A DNA stretch of 64,000 nt from Motacilla alba alba (GCF_015832195.1 NC_052019.1:48487016-48551015); one strand, 5' to 3'. Positions 1 to 13,871 are shown, numbered from the stretch's first letter. The notes: generated by a model from the sequence alone, not told the origin. Numbers and translations are program-made.

Positions 1-3000
1 TTTATTCTTGAGGTGAAAACAATACAATGTTTCATTTTGTTTTAGTGGAGAAAGAGGGATCCAGATGAAGTACGTCAAAACAAAAAGAACATCTGTCAAC
101 CACAGCTAAGGGGTTTTTTTACCCTACAGTAAATATTCCTTTTCCAAGCTTGTGTAGCTGTAAGGGAGAGGTGGCATGAGTACAACCTCACGAGGTCTTA
201 TAATGCTGAGGAACAGGTAGGAAGGGCTGAGTGTGAGTGCATTGCTCAACAAATGCATGAAGTCAGAAGAAACAAAAGCCTTAATGCTTAACTGGTACTC
301 CTTGTTACTTTTAATTAATTTACTTCACTGCAATAATTTTCTGATTCTATTTTCTTCTGGGGCATGACCCATAACATAAATGGCAAAGAAATTCCAGTGC
401 AGGCATATTTTGACCAATAAAGCACACAGTGTAATGGGCAGGTAGCCTTGCAAATTGGCACTTATTTTCAATGGGAACTGCTGGTGCTGTTCTGCTAAGC
501 TTTTTCTTTGGCTTCCCTGAAGTTGCTTTGATTGTTGTTGAAACATGAGCAGCTGATCCATTCTTTCCAAAGGGTGGAGCAGGGCATCCTGGAGCTGGTT
601 TCCTTTTGCTGATTCAGCAGGGGCAGGAGGAGAGCTTAAGCTCCTGCTGTTTTCGAGATGCCTCACCCAGCACTGATACCTGGTAACAAAGCCACTTGCT
701 ACTCCTGACCTTCCAGTGGGTTTCAAAACAGCATCTGAATGCTTGCATTTGGTGCCAGGGCTTCTAGTATTCATTTGTTCCTTTCTTCTTTCATTCTTTT
801 TTTCCTTTCTTTTAAATTTACTTTGGTCTACAAATGCTGTTTCCCCTATCACCGGGAAATCAGGCTGAAACATCATGTACATCATAAATAATCCTGTGGT
901 TGAACTTCAACAAGATTTGGAATTCCTTCCTTATAGTTGTTTTCTTGTGTACATCTGGTTCCAGACTAAAATGAGAGCAGAGTAGAGCAGCCCCTGTCAC
1001 TGAGATAAGTGGCTTTTTCCTTCTGATAGCTGGGGATTAGCATTCTGTGAGGTGGGGTGAATAACCATAGGCTGATCCCATGCTCACCCCAAAGAACAGA
1101 CAGGAACATAAGAACTGTGATGCAGATGGCTATAAAAATTCATAGAGATGAGTTCCTTTTTCCCCAAGTCCAGTGGCTGAGGCATGTCCTAAGGTATGTT
1201 TATGAATGTGTAATTCCTACTATGTATGCATGGCAAATATGCTTTCCAATTGATGAATTCCTGGAATCAGCTGTATTTTTAGCAACACTTGCAGTGACTA
1301 ATTTATACGTATTTGCTTTCCATCAAGCTTGCCTTTTGGGTTCACTCTTCTGTATTTTGAAGTTATAGGTGATAGGCATGTCAAGTTAATACTTTCTGTA
1401 GCTTTAGATTTATTCTGGTGTTATTCTTTCTTGACTTTCTGATTTCAAGAGTAGCAAACCCTTCCCAGTCTTTCACCTGCCCATCATGGAAGTCACATGA
1501 AAGACATGGAAAAGAACGACACATTTTGTATGTGGAGGTGGTTTCAACCATGTTGTTCAAAGAAGAAACAACATTTTTTTCCCTATAAATAACAATGTGC
1601 TTTTAGCCTTATCCTCCATCATTTTCTTACTTCAGTGTAAGGTTTTTTGTTGATGTTTTAGCAAGAATTGCAGATTCAGCAGACCCTCTCTGAATTGATC
1701 TACTTAAAGTGATTGCAAAGTATTTCTTCCAAGTTACTCATCCAGGCTCCTGGAGAATGTATGGTTCACTCATAGTGGAAACAAAAATGCACCTGATTTC
1801 AGAATATGAAGTCAGCCTGGCATTTTGTTGCCTTGCCACTTCAGCCCTGGAGCTTGTCAGGATCTTTCTTCCAGGCTTACTGCGTGACTTGGTTTATCAA
1901 CACATCACAGCCCAGTGCTGGTCAGAAGTTAGATGAGCTTGTTGGGTCTCTGGAATCAGCACTCCTAAGCTGCCCCACACAGCCTAGACAGCTCTGCCCG
2001 TGTTTACAGGGTGATGAGTTAAATGTGTGTTAGCCACACTCTCTGCAGGTGGGACCTGGACAAGCAGGCGACTCTTTAATTAGCATTCGAGGCAGGCTTT
2101 GTGAGCACTTTGCACAAGAGCTGTAACTGAAGGGGCTCTCCATCCCAAGCCTGACAGGAAGCTGAAGCTACACTGCAATGCCAATTAAGAAGTGGGCTGT
2201 CAGCAAGAATGCCATTGATCAAAACCAATTTGCCAAAATTACGAAAGAATGTTGAGCAGATATATTATCTGGATGAATACTGAGACTAACAAAGAATGTA
2301 TCAGCTGAAATGTTAATCATAAATTATGCTTTAACATCTAGTGTTGGATCTGACAAGTGCAGTTATATCTGCTGAGTTAAGCCTTCTCCATTTCTTTATA
2401 ATTTAAGTATTTTTAGGGCTTTAGTTTACTTCCCTTAAGACAGGGACAACTACTTGTGTCATCCATTGTTTGCTCCCACTGCTGAAGTACTCTACTTCCT
2501 CATATGTTGGTTTTAAAACCCCCAAACTTTCAAACTCTCTCCTCCCTCCTTTCCTCCCAAGCTCCTGCCTGAAGCTTGCATATGTCTGAATTATCCTGAT
2601 ACAGCATGGCCTTCAAAAGCACAGGCTCCTCAGATGAGGCAAGGCTCTGCTGGTTTTACTAAAATGCAGTTGTGTCAATGTAGGAGAGAGAAAGCAAAGG
2701 GTGCCTTTAACAAAATGATTTTTTATAAAATGATTTGCTAGCACAGCTGCTGATGTTCCTCCGTTAATTCACATTTTGCAGTGAACACAATGAGAAGCTC
2801 TTTCCTCTAATGTGAGATACTAATTTAAAGCCTTCTCTCCTTAGGTTGTGGATATTTGGAAAAAAATTAATTTACAGGGGTCCTCTAGAGGTAACTGCAT
2901 CCCAAAGTATCTTATGAAATTTCAGTTTAAAAATTATGAACAAACAGTCTAGGCTAATGTTTTTTTGTCTGCCCATAGAGATTAACACCAGGCTGAGTTG

Positions 3001-3214
3001 TTACAACATGTTAATCACTGGCAAGGGTAGTTTCAAAATGAATGGCTTTTAAGGCTCATTTATTTAAATATCTTAAACCATCTGAAGAGTGCTCTCCCCA
3101 TTAGTACTTCCCCTGCTGCTTCTCAGAAATACCTTATATTTGCTAGATGCCTTTCAGAGTGAAAAATTAAACTCCAGGAGGCTTGCAGTGGATGTGGGTA
3201 ATATGAATTCATTC
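1..3214. other. Intergenic, nothing firmly recognised
   Basis: AT-rich sequence without an identifiable gene or repeat family. A 186-codon open frame on the minus strand (885-325) is long for random sequence of this composition but shows no domain I know and no clear splice context. Confidence 0.5.
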
Positions 3215-3830
3215 AGCCATCCAGCCAGGAGAGCCACCCTTGTCCTGGGTGGGATCAGGCACAGCATCACCAGCTGGGTGAGAGATGGGATTGTCCCACT
3301 CTGCTCTGCACTGGAGCAGCCTCAGCTCAAATATTGTCTGCAGTTTTGGGTGTCACAATATAAAAAAGATATTAAACTATTAGAGAGCGTCTAAAGAAGG
3401 GCCATGAGCATGGTGAAGCTTCTGGAGAGGAAGCCATATGAGGAGTGGCTGCAGTCACTTGGTCTCCTCAGCCTGGGGAAGACTGAGGGGAGACTTCCTT
3501 GTGGTTTTCAACATCCTTGTGAGGGGAAATGGAGAGGCATATACTGATTTGTTCTCTGTGGTCCTCAGTGACATGACACATGAGAGTTGTGTCAGGGGAG
3601 GTTTAGGTTGGATATCAGGAAAAGGTTCTTCACCCAGATGGTGTTTGGGCACTGGGCTCCCCAGGGAAGTGGTCACAGCACCAAAATGACAGAGTTCAAT
3701 AAGTGTTTGGACAATGCTCTCAGGAACATGGTGTGATTCTTGGGGATGGTGCTGTGCACGGTCAGGAGCTGGACTTGATCCTTGTGGGTCCCTTCCAACT
3801 CAGCTTATTCTGTGATCCTTGCAACACAGC
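3215..3830 (+). repeat. CR1 LINE 3' fragment, sense orientation
   Basis: The stretch contains the ordered CR1 3'-region hallmarks: GGGATTGTCCCACTCTGCTC, GCAGTTTTGGGTGTCACAAT, a gggccatgag…atggtgaag segment, GGGGAGGTTTAGGTTGGATA, aggttcttcacccagatgg, and the terminal cttgtgggtcccttccaac then ATTCTGTGAT. Many substitutions and small changes show an old, inactive copy. The 5' boundary is approximate; homologous sequence may begin up to 100 bases earlier. Confidence 0.88.
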
Positions 3831-5357
3831 CAGCTGTTGAGCTGAAAAGGTGCCACACATTTCAGCAACCAGTAAACAATTAAAGGTAGAATAATCATAA
3901 AATGAAGCTTTTAACTTTTGGTTCAAGCTTTCTGTCCTTGGCAAGACATCTGGCATATGCTGTAACCTTGCAGATACAGGCTCTCTATTTGAGCAGCTTT
4001 ATGCTTTTTAGAAGTCTAAAACAGCGGCTTACTGAACAGACCTGAGAGGGCTGAATTTCCAAATGACCGTAGGCCTGATGATGGTCAGCTTCTGAGATCT
4101 GAGCTTGTGGGTGTTGCATCCCTAATTCCATACAAGTGGGTGTTTAGTCCTTCCTTCCTGCAGTACAGCTGGAGTTCAGTGCCTCAGAGGGCTGGAATTG
4201 CTGCTGTGATGCCGAAGCACTCAAGTTAGAGGGCAGAGGTGTCTTTATGTGCAGTGCTTGGATTTGGGGTGAGTCTCTGAGCCTAGCATTCTCAGTCCTT
4301 GTGAGAGTGCTACTCCCAGGGACAAAGCACCTGTGGCAGTGTGGTGACAGCCCCCTGAAAAAAATCCAGGTGGCATCTTGCAATCCCAGAATAGATTTAA
4401 GCTACAGGCAGTAGCTGCTGTGCTCAGACAACACACCTTGCTGCCCAGATCTCAACTGGGGCTTGAACAGCTACAGCATCATCCTTCACCTCCCTCCTCA
4501 TTTCTTTAAAAGTGAAAGTAAGTGTTGGGATACAGTCCTAGCAGGTAGTCACCACATTTGAAATTGGCATACTTATTTAATGCTCCGTATAATATAGGAA
4601 CTTGGTTTCTTTCATTCATTCAGGGTTGAAAGCCTTCATTTGATCATTATTCTTCCGTGCTTTGCATATCATGTTGCTATACAATCTTTTGTTTTCGCTG
4701 CTGGTTATCTAGCTGGGCTGGAACACATCCCCTCTGCTACGCTGAGACATAATGATTCATCAGAAACCCATATCTACTGGGAAAATCAAATAGATTTAAA
4801 ATGGCACTTTCAATCTGTTGCAGCAATGAGGGCTATTACACTCTGGTTGCTGGAGAATTTAATGTAGTGTGTGTCACTGCAATCAGCTGAGCACATCAGC
4901 TGATAAGATTGTGGGTTTCATCCTGAAGAGATTGTGAACTGTCAAATAATGAAGATGAAGTATGGGAATGATGCCATTCCTGCTATCATGCTCCTTGTCT
5001 GTGCCCCATCATGACTTTCCTTTGCTATTGCATACATCACGTTGTGCTGGTAATGCTGAGGTTCGTCAGGAGGGTCTCTGAGAACTCGAAATACTCCTTG
5101 CAGGACTGTTTCTGTGGCTCACTGCTGGGCGGGCTGGATTCTTTGCTGTGTGAGGCACAACTCTACTGTCTTGAGGCTTGCCTTGAACCCTGAGGGAAAA
5201 GGGGAAAAAGGCTGCTAAAAAACCATGAGACAGCAAAGAGTGGGCCTGATGTGCCAGGGTGTCACAGTTCTAATGGTGTCTGTAGAAGATGAACGATTTC
5301 TCCCCTAAATTTTTGTTGTATTGAATTTCTTCAGTAATGACTCTGTTAGGAGGTGAG

Positions 5358-5399
5358 GCATCACACGACTGATTGAAATTTGAAGCATCACACGACTGA
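5358..5399 (+). repeat. 15-bp direct repeat, two copies 27 bp apart
   Basis: GCATCACACGACTGA occurs at 5358-5372 and 5385-5399, immediately before the CR1 fragment. It could be a local duplication at the element edge. Confidence 0.7.
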
Positions 5400-5570
5400 A
5401 GCATCTCTTATGAGGAAAGGCTGAGGGAGCTGGGCTTGTTCAGCCTGGAGAAGAGAAGACCAAGGGGATCTTATCAATGCATACAAATATCTCAAGGGTG
5501 GGTGTCAAGAGGGTGGGGAAAGAATGTTTTCAAGTTGTGTCCGGTGGTAAGTTGGGCAGGGTTACCTGCA
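5395..5570 (+). repeat. CR1 LINE fragment, sense orientation
   Basis: Recognised from gaggaaaggctgagggagct, gggcttgttcagcctggaga and the following agaagaccaaggggatctta, ending near caagttgtgtccggtggtaa. This is an internal part of the CR1 3' region without the terminal ATTCTATG tail, so it is truncated at both ends. The large open frame on the opposite strand here (6070-5492) is partly antisense CR1. Confidence 0.8.
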
Positions 5571-8500
5571 ACTGAGGGACTGTAACAGAGAGATGTTCTG
5601 CCTTTTCTATGGCTATTAAGGCTGAGCTCTTCAAGTTCAAGCTCTTCAATTTCACCTGCCTTCAGTTCCTTTAAAAACACCCCTTTCCATGATTGATGGT
5701 TAACAGTGCTGCCTCTGCATCTAAAATCAGCAACAATTTGATGTTGCAGATAGTCCCCTGGGGGCTGCTCCAGTGGCTTTACAAGAGTGAGTTTGAGCAC
5801 TGGCACATTACTTGTGTGTGTGCTGCAGCCCTGGGATGGTCCATCCTGAGGCCTTTCAGAGCCTTCTCTCCCCACTGCTTCTCTTCTTCTGTCAGCACTG
5901 GAACACAGAAGCCATTCCTGTAATTGGGAATGCGTGTGTGCAGCTGGGCTGTCAGCAAGGAGTAGATGTGGGCGAGTGGCTGAGGGAGCATGAATGAATG
6001 ATTGAACAGAGGCAAACGCAATAAAAGCTGTGGGTGGAAAGAGAAGGCTTGGAATCAGCTCACCCACCACTTTAATGTGTTCTTTACAATGAGGTACACA
6101 AGCAAGAAGAGAATGGAGGGGTCTTTACTCCCCCAGCTATTGGAATACAATGTGGTTTTGTCTTGGACGTATTTTTGCTTCTATTCTCCCTTTAGGAATG
6201 GGAAAAATGCCCTGGTTGCCAGTGTTCTTAAAAACACACTTAAATTTCCTGAATAAATAAACTGCAGCTTCTGTGGTGAGTGCAGGGAGTCTTGCTTAAC
6301 TTAATGCTCCATGGAAAGCTGCTAGATAAGGAGAGCTTGGCTGTGTGAGACTGAGCAAGCAACTGACCATGGGATTTTCTGATATCCTAAACCCCAAAGT
6401 GTTTAGCAAATAGATGAGGTCAGTGAAGCAAAACAGACATGCGGATGTTTCATTAGTCTGTTTAGTCTGATGCTATCTGTGACTTATTCATGGGGAGGAA
6501 AAAAAAAGTGTGTTTCCCACCATTGAGCTGGTTTCTCTCTGGGCTATGTTGTGGTTTGGCTGGAGCTGGCTTGCAGAAGTTTGAGGAAGAATAAAAAAAG
6601 GAAATTTCTGTGTGGCTGCAGAAGGGTTGGCTGACATGCCATGGGGAAGAAGCGTGTCCTTTTTGGCCTTCTGGGAAGGCAACCAAGCAGAAGGGAGACA
6701 TAAGAAGTGTGTGGGTGGATATCTCAGCTTTTCTGCCTCAAGGCATATAGCAAGCTGAGATGGGGGGAACGGAGGGAGGAGGGCGTGCAAGGCTCGGCTG
6801 TTCCTGCAGATGCAGTGAGTGCTCAGGTGAGGTTGAGCAGGAGAGAAACAAACGTTATTGTTGTGTGGTGTGACTTCCTTTGAATTAGGGGACTTAGATG
6901 CCTTCCTGTAGTGCATAACTTGTTCCAGCTCTATCTTATCTCCTTCACTTTGATTTTGGTTTATGCTAATTTGGTATTCTGTGGAAAATGGAGAGATATC
7001 TCAAGTGCCTTCTGTCAGCTGCCTGTTAATACAGGTGTCTTGAGCTCTTCATTCATTCAACCTTAGAGTTAATAACCTTGTAAGTGAACTAAACCAGTCT
7101 CCTCCCCGAGGCAAAATAGTTTTTTTTCACCCTGTTGTTGGTGTCCCAGAATATGCCTCATTCTTACACATGCAATTCAAGTCATGTACTTCCTCAGGAA
7201 CTCCAATACTATTTTTCCAGTATTTTGCTGAAACATAAAGGGGCTGTTTAAATTAACTTGGAGAAGTGGAGCTTGCTGTAATCATGCAGAATTTGTTGGA
7301 ACTTTGCTTTGACTTCAGTTGGACAGTGATCAGAGAAGCTGTGCAGGTTAAATTTCTGCTTTCCTTCAGCAGCATCATTTAAAAAAATCTAAATTATGAG
7401 TTTTACAAGGCAAAATTGTGTTTTACAGCACTGGACTGTAGGAAGTAATTCTGTTTCAAGCACCAGCAGAAGTGTAGCTTTCTCAAAGACTCTTTTGGGA
7501 AGCTGACCCATGCTCTGGGGAGCTGATTTTGTTAGTATCCTGATCTCAGCTTAATTTTGCAAGCAGTTAGTGTTTTTACTCTGAAATGCCTCCAGTGTGC
7601 AATTCTGTTTATCTTGCAAGGCACACAATTAGGCACAAATCTGACATGTAATATGTAAAGCTGGAAAAATAAATGAGGACTGTGTTCAGATCACCAGTCA
7701 GAAATAGAATGCAAGATCTGGTTAATGACACTTGAGCAAAACAAACAAACAAACAGACCCATAAAAATTGAGGAAACACATAACTGTATGACGGCAATTG
7801 AGTTCAGTGCTCAAGCTCATGTAGCAGGAAATATTAACAAAAAGTATCCAGAAAGTAAATTATACTGCCTGAGAAGTGTTTTAATGTGTCTTTTACTGAG
7901 AATTCCTTTACAGGGTGCTCACATCTTGTAAAGCTCTGTTTAGGTGGGCAGGAGAAAATAAGAAATGATGTGACAATGCTCAAAAGGCAATGAATTATCA
8001 GAGAGGAATGCCGCCACTTCTTTCTTTCCCTTGTTTCTGAAATGACCACAGGTGTCTGATAATGAGAGATAAAAATACTTCAGTCTTTTCCCCCCAGGAC
8101 TCAGGGTGATTTTAGCCTCTTCTCAATAAACTGAGGCAGGTCAGGTATGGCATAAAGGCAACTTAAAACTCATTCAATGGCTTAAGGAGAGAAGAATCCT
8201 CTGTAGAGCTGAGTAGAATTTTCTCGTTTGTTTTGGTCTCATCACTTTTCCATCACTCTTCCTTACCAGAGAGTCACTGTATCACTGTTGGGCCTGATCC
8301 ATTAAGTGAGATTGAAACTCGTGAACAGGAAGGCAGTGGAAATTGTACAAGATAAAATATGCACTGCAGTTTGTGGTACCTATGTGCAATTGTGTAGTAA
8401 TATCAATCCCAAAGTTTTTAGTGTGTTAGGGCTGGAAAAAGTTAATTTTTGAGAATTTTTTCTCTCTTTATTTATTTATTTTTTTAAGTTAGGAAAGTTC

Positions 8501-8829
8501 TTTGGCTCCAAAGGTAATTGATCACTAGAGACGGCATCAGGGAGTTTATTTGTTGCTTCCTGTGATTATAGATTAATGGAATCCACCCTAAAATAGAAAA
8601 CTAATGTAAGTTCTTGACTGTATTGTCTGTGATGGAGTTTTTAACTTAAATGAAGGCTTCCCTCTTGTGGTAATGGTGCAATTTACCCCTTGCCTAATTC
8701 TTTCCCACTCTCCATCTCCTTTGTGCCTCTCCATACCTCCTTGTGTGCTGTGAGCCAGAACTATTGACTTGGGAGAATGGCAGCTGATGCAGGCTCTGTT
8801 CAGTGGCTGGCAGCTGCTGGCATTTGCTT

Positions 8830-8887
8830 GTCTAGGATTTGATGTCTAGGTTTTTGTCTAGGTTTTTGTCTAGATTTTGATGCCTAG
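8830..8887 (+). repeat. 12-bp tandem repeat (gtctaggttttt)n
   Basis: About three adjacent copies of gtctaggttttt from 8844, with degenerate flanking copies on both sides (tctaggattt and cctag). Confidence 0.8.
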
Positions 8888-10790
8888 TCACATATCAGAT
8901 TTGAGTAGGAAAGGGACAGCTAAACCTAGTGACATGGAAAAATGAGAGGGATGAGGTCACCTGCCGTAAGCTGTATGTTCAGTTACTTACTGCTGCCTTG
9001 TGGTGCCTGACTCTCATTTTCTGAGTGTGACTGAAACCTAAGCTGTATATAATTTATATTATGTCTGTGGGACCGTCATCTCCAGCCCGAGGCCGTGTGG
9101 GTGCTCCTGTGGTGTAATAAACAGCAATGGCCTGTGCCAGCCCATGCCCTGCAGGTAGAACTGCTTATGATAACCTCAAAAGCTACAGCAAAGTTTACCA
9201 AGTCTGCTTTGTGAGCTCCATTTAAGTTTGGGGCTTTTTTCTTTATTTATAAATATCTTTGTATGAAAAGACTTCTGATAACAGCACTTAATCTAGCAAA
9301 GGAAGGTATTGCAAGCACCAGAGAAGGTGACTGAATTCCCCAAATCCACCTTAGGTAAAAGTCCTTCAGATAATTGTCAGACAGACAATTGTGTGTCTTG
9401 CCTTGAAGCACACTGGATCCAGAGTTACTTTCTGAAGAGTTGCTGTAACCCAACCAAGCCTCACAGGTTAGTGCCCTGGGGTGAAATCTTTTGGCCTGTC
9501 TTCTGCCAGGACTGAAAACACTGATTCATAATGAGGTATTTTAGCATTACAATTCATGAACTTTAATGCTGACTGATTAAACATGCTGCTTTTTGTATTT
9601 TTGTTTTAAACCAGACTAGGAACATTCTCTGTATAGATGGTAACAGTAAGCTTTTTCTGGTGAACGTTTTAGTATTGTATGTCACTTGCATCTGCAAACA
9701 ATCGCAACTTGTGTATTTTTACAGTGTTGGGCAGTCTCAATGAATTCTTCACCTCTGTGGGACCCTGCTGTCTGTGCGTATGGAAGGTCCTTGCAGAAGT
9801 GAGCTGAGACCTGAGTGCTTTATTCCTGGTTTGTTTTTGTTTTGGTTTTTTTTCTGTAAAAAGAGGCTGATCCAAGCCTTTGAAATTACTGTTGAGAATT
9901 GACAGTGCTGCTGGTATAGGTCTTCTGATTTCTTGTACTAGGAGTCTGGCATAAACTGACTGCTGCTTCCCTGGGACCGCTTTCTGCCTCCATTAAACTC
10001 TTCCCTGCTCTCTTGATGCAGTTCTTAATTTCAGCTACCGCGTCCCAGTGCGTCTAGAGCAGCTGAGTACGTCCCTCCACCTTGCTTGTCAATGGCTTGT
10101 CTTGGGGCCTATTTCTGGAATGACTCACTCCAGCATTACTGAGTTATGACTCCGAAGTTTGTCAGGGAGAAAGCTGGTTACAGCAAATGAAGGGGATGAG
10201 CAGTCAGTCTGCATGGCTCTGCCTCCCCTTTGTTATTCACACCCCCTCGAGCACTGTCAGGACAACTCCTGTCATTTTGCTCCTGCTCTTCTCACAGTAG
10301 ATCTTTCCTGTGAAGACTGAAATCCATCTTCAGCACCATTTACATTCCTGCACGGACTGTAGCTTCCTTAGTAAAATGAAGGTAGGACTTGATATTTATT
10401 CTCAGTCTGCTGCGTGTTACACAGGTGTTGAAATGCTATGAGTATTTTTTAATAGGCTGAACATCCAGCAAGGCCATGGCACCCCTTCATGGATGACAGG
10501 CTACATCCACATGGTGAGTTATCCCAGCAAAAGTGGGCAATCTTTGAGCACTGCTGACTCACTGAAACCTCTTCTGTAACGGGCCCCTGGCAGATCAAAC
10601 TTGCTGATAACTGCAGTCGCTGCAGATCTCTCTGCATTGTTTTACTTTCTCTTGGATGTCACCGTGTTAAAAGTATTTATTTTTCAATGAGTTATTGGTT
10701 CAAGTTTAATGGCATACACGCTGCCAGCTGGAAGTGTGGAGTGGCGTTATTGCTGATGGGCTGGCTACTGAATCCCCTATCTTACTAATG

Positions 10791-10830
10791 AAATGAAACT
10801 AATATTTTATAAATGAAACTAATATTTTAG
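10791..10830 (+). repeat. 20-bp tandem duplication
   Basis: Two adjacent copies, 10791-10810 and 10811-10830, of aaatgaaactaatatttta plus one variable base (19 of 20 identical). Confidence 0.85.
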
Positions 10831-12305
10831 AGCACCTACAACAGGGATCATGCCTCAGTTAGGCTCTCAGGCTCCTGTGATTTACTTGATTGTTCAGGCA
10901 CTGCCTACCAGGCACTTGCTGATGTTCCCTGTTAGTGAAGCACATTGGTTAGCAAAACTTCAGGACTTCCTTTGTGTTGGAATGTCTGTTTAGAAACGAG
11001 TCTGAAGTTCAGTGGCACACCTTGAGGAAAGGTATGGAAATCCTGCAGCAGCAAACAGACTGTGAATACTGAACACGAGAGGGGTGGGGAACAGATGCTA
11101 TTTTTTTTTGCAGAAGTATAATGATTTTACTTGTAGCTTGAACATAATTAACTATGCTGAGATGAAGAAATTCCCTTTGGGAAGGAAAAAAAAAAGGCAT
11201 CCATCCCTTCATTTCTCCTCTGGGTCTTGGCTGGCTGCCTCAAAGTATGGGTGGGTGGGAATTCTGTGTGTATAAACAAAACCCAAATGAACAAAAGCCC
11301 TGTTTTCAACTTGTTGCTTAGCCATTGTGGAATTTAATACCATAGAAATCGCATTTTTATGGATGACACACAGTTTTTCAGGAAGATTTTGCAGACAGGC
11401 AAGAACTGATCTGGGTTTTGGTGGGGTGTATTTTGTTTGGTTTGGGTTTTTGATGTTCCACATTATAATATCAAGAGTCAGAGGAGACCAGAGGGATGAA
11501 CCAAGCAAATCTGTGGTGTAGCAGAAGTAGTTCTTCATTAAAGTGACAACTGCATGTCTCTCTTACTGCTGTCTTGCATCCTTTTGAGACTGCACTGCAC
11601 TCTGTAGTAGAGCTGAAATTACTCTTGCTTTTTGTAAAACAGGGCTGCCCAAAGCACTAACGCTGGTGCTGCTCTACTTGGGATGCCCAGAGCAGGGCTT
11701 GGATGAAGCAGCAGAAGCAGAGAACTGGAGTTGCTTTGTTATGGGTAATCCTAAATTCTCCTGGGCTGGAAACTGTGGAGCGTCACATTAGAGATGCAAA
11801 TACATGCATGCACACAGAGTGAACTTCTATTTCCTGAGGGGAGCTACTCTCAGGCTTCTGCTTTGTGTGGTTGGCAGTGTTGCTGTGTTGTTACACTCTA
11901 TTTTTCCCCAGGAAAAACCATACTGTTTCCTTGATGTAACTGTCTGTGCTTTACTTTTGCAAATTTCCAGTTTTGTAGTTTGTTACCATTGAGCACAACT
12001 CTCTGCATTGCCCATGTGCCCTCTCACTGGAGGACAGGAGCCACTGGGCCACAGCCTCTTCCTTGGCAGCACAGAGACCATCCAGATCCTGCCTGGAGTT
12101 TTGGGAGGACTGACCCCCTCCCAGGAAAGGTCCCTTCATCTCCCCTGCTACAGAAACAAGCAACAAATGGCAGAAAAGACAGCAGGTACCAACGAGAAGA
12201 ACCTTTTCATTTTTTGTATTTACATCTCCATCTATATGTTGTCAACTCAGGAATGCTTGCCAGGGGATACACTGACTAGCTATGTTTGTAAGAATATAAA
12301 TATTA

Positions 12306-12312
<7 letters not shown>

Positions 12313-12374
<62 letters not shown>
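12313..12374. repeat. (TA)31 microsatellite
   Basis: An uninterrupted run of about 31 TA units, preceded by a degenerate TA-rich lead from about 12290. Length is likely polymorphic, and read slippage could affect the count. Confidence 0.95.
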
Positions 12375-12380
<6 letters not shown>

Positions 12381-13708
12381 TTGAGGGGAGAAAGAAGGCC
12401 CTCTTAAGGGGGAAATGACAGCCTATATTAATTTAGATTTCCAAATAATTCTCCCCACTCCCATTTCCATGGAGCCAGGTAAGTCTTAAAACATCCCAGC
12501 TTCTCCCCTATAAAGCCTGACAGCCTCATGGCCCTCAGTTCACAGACACTGACTGTATTTCCAGCTCTGGAATACACTGCACATTTGCACATTTCAGGGC
12601 TTTTTTTGTGTATGGTACACAAAGCTACGTTGCCAGTGTAATACAGCAGTCACTGAATATTCACGACTTCATAGAAATACATCTGCAGTATTTTTTGGGA
12701 GTGTTTCTAACAGAAATGCAGGTTTTCCCCAGAGAACTAATAATTTACTGAAAATGTTTAATCAAACCATTTAAAATAGAAAATAGATTTTTAATTATGC
12801 TAAATCTATATGTTTTCAAGATCCTGTCATCATTTTAAAATTTGAACATTGGCTTTTTGGCTTATTTTTATTCCTAATAGTTCACTTGGCACAATAATTT
12901 ATTGGGATTGGAAAAATAATAGGAGCCTTGAGGGCCTGAACTTCAAATCCACTCCCCTCTTCCAAATTTGGGTGTCACTTTAACCTGTATTTCAGGAGGA
13001 AAACATATTTATAATAAGGAGATTTTTTTTCCTTGTTTTTGTGCATGAAATAGGGCAGGTCATCTTGCATACTCTTGTCTCATCACATGCTCACATAAAT
13101 TTTGTAGAATAATACTATGGGAAGGCAGACCATTATACCCATTAACCATATTTATTCCTTTACTGTTGCTGTCTTAATGCAGTAGAAAGTAATTTGGTTT
13201 TGTTCTGGATATAATTTACCTTAGTCAACTTACTAAACAAAACACAATTTCCTCGTAAACCAAATTCTTGGAATCACTTTAATGCATTAGTAGATAATTA
13301 GTACTGGTTTACATAGTTTGGCTTAAGAAATTAGCTTTAATGTGAGTACAATTATTTAAACTGATAATGAAATACCATTATTCCTAGGAATTTTTATACA
13401 GACTTAATATAAAAATGTTTCAACAAAAAGCAAAAGTTAAATTTTATTTACTTTCACTCAATAATCTTTATAGCCTTTTACAATCTTCCTCTTTTGTGCA
13501 TAAAATCTACTTTTAAACAACTTACCAAGCACAATGGAAAAACTGAAATGACTTCAAAAATCATTAACCAAAACATGCAATACATCTTTATATAAGTTGT
13601 CAGCTGTCATCTTGTGAAAAGAAAAAGCAAAGGAAAAGGTGTAAAATTCAGTGATGACTTTACAAGAAACCTTATTAATTTGCTTTAGTGATACTGGTCT
13701 TCTTCCAG

Positions 13709-13871
13709 AGCTGGTCCTGGCAAGAGGATGCAAGGAAGTGCAGCAGTGAACCCATGGAGGTGTCACAGCAGGATGGGCTGGAGCCTGAGGCTGTCAGGGC
13801 ACAGCTGGAACATGTGTGGGATGCCAAGCAGAGGACACTGATGTGCAGCTGGCTGCAGAGTCACCCTGCAG
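13709..13871 (+). other. Exon-like plus-strand segment of unknown identity
   Basis: A 163-nt GC-rich island in AT-rich surroundings, bounded by a good acceptor (ggtcttcttccag) and donor (CCTGCAG|gtaatg). One frame is open throughout, 54 codons plus one base: it starts SWSWQEDARKCSSEPMEV and continues through LEPEAVRAQLEHVWDAKQ to LQSHPA. I recognise no family. It lies about 2 kb beyond the last BANK1 exon and on the opposite strand. It may be an exon of an unannotated gene or long non-coding RNA, or an old repeat. The splice sites and open frame are seen; the exon status is inferred. Confidence 0.3.

Noticed and set aside
5492..6070. 192-codon minus-strand open frame, the longest in the window
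   Set aside because: Its C-terminal part is antisense to the CR1 fragment at 5395-5570, and the rest has no recognisable domain.
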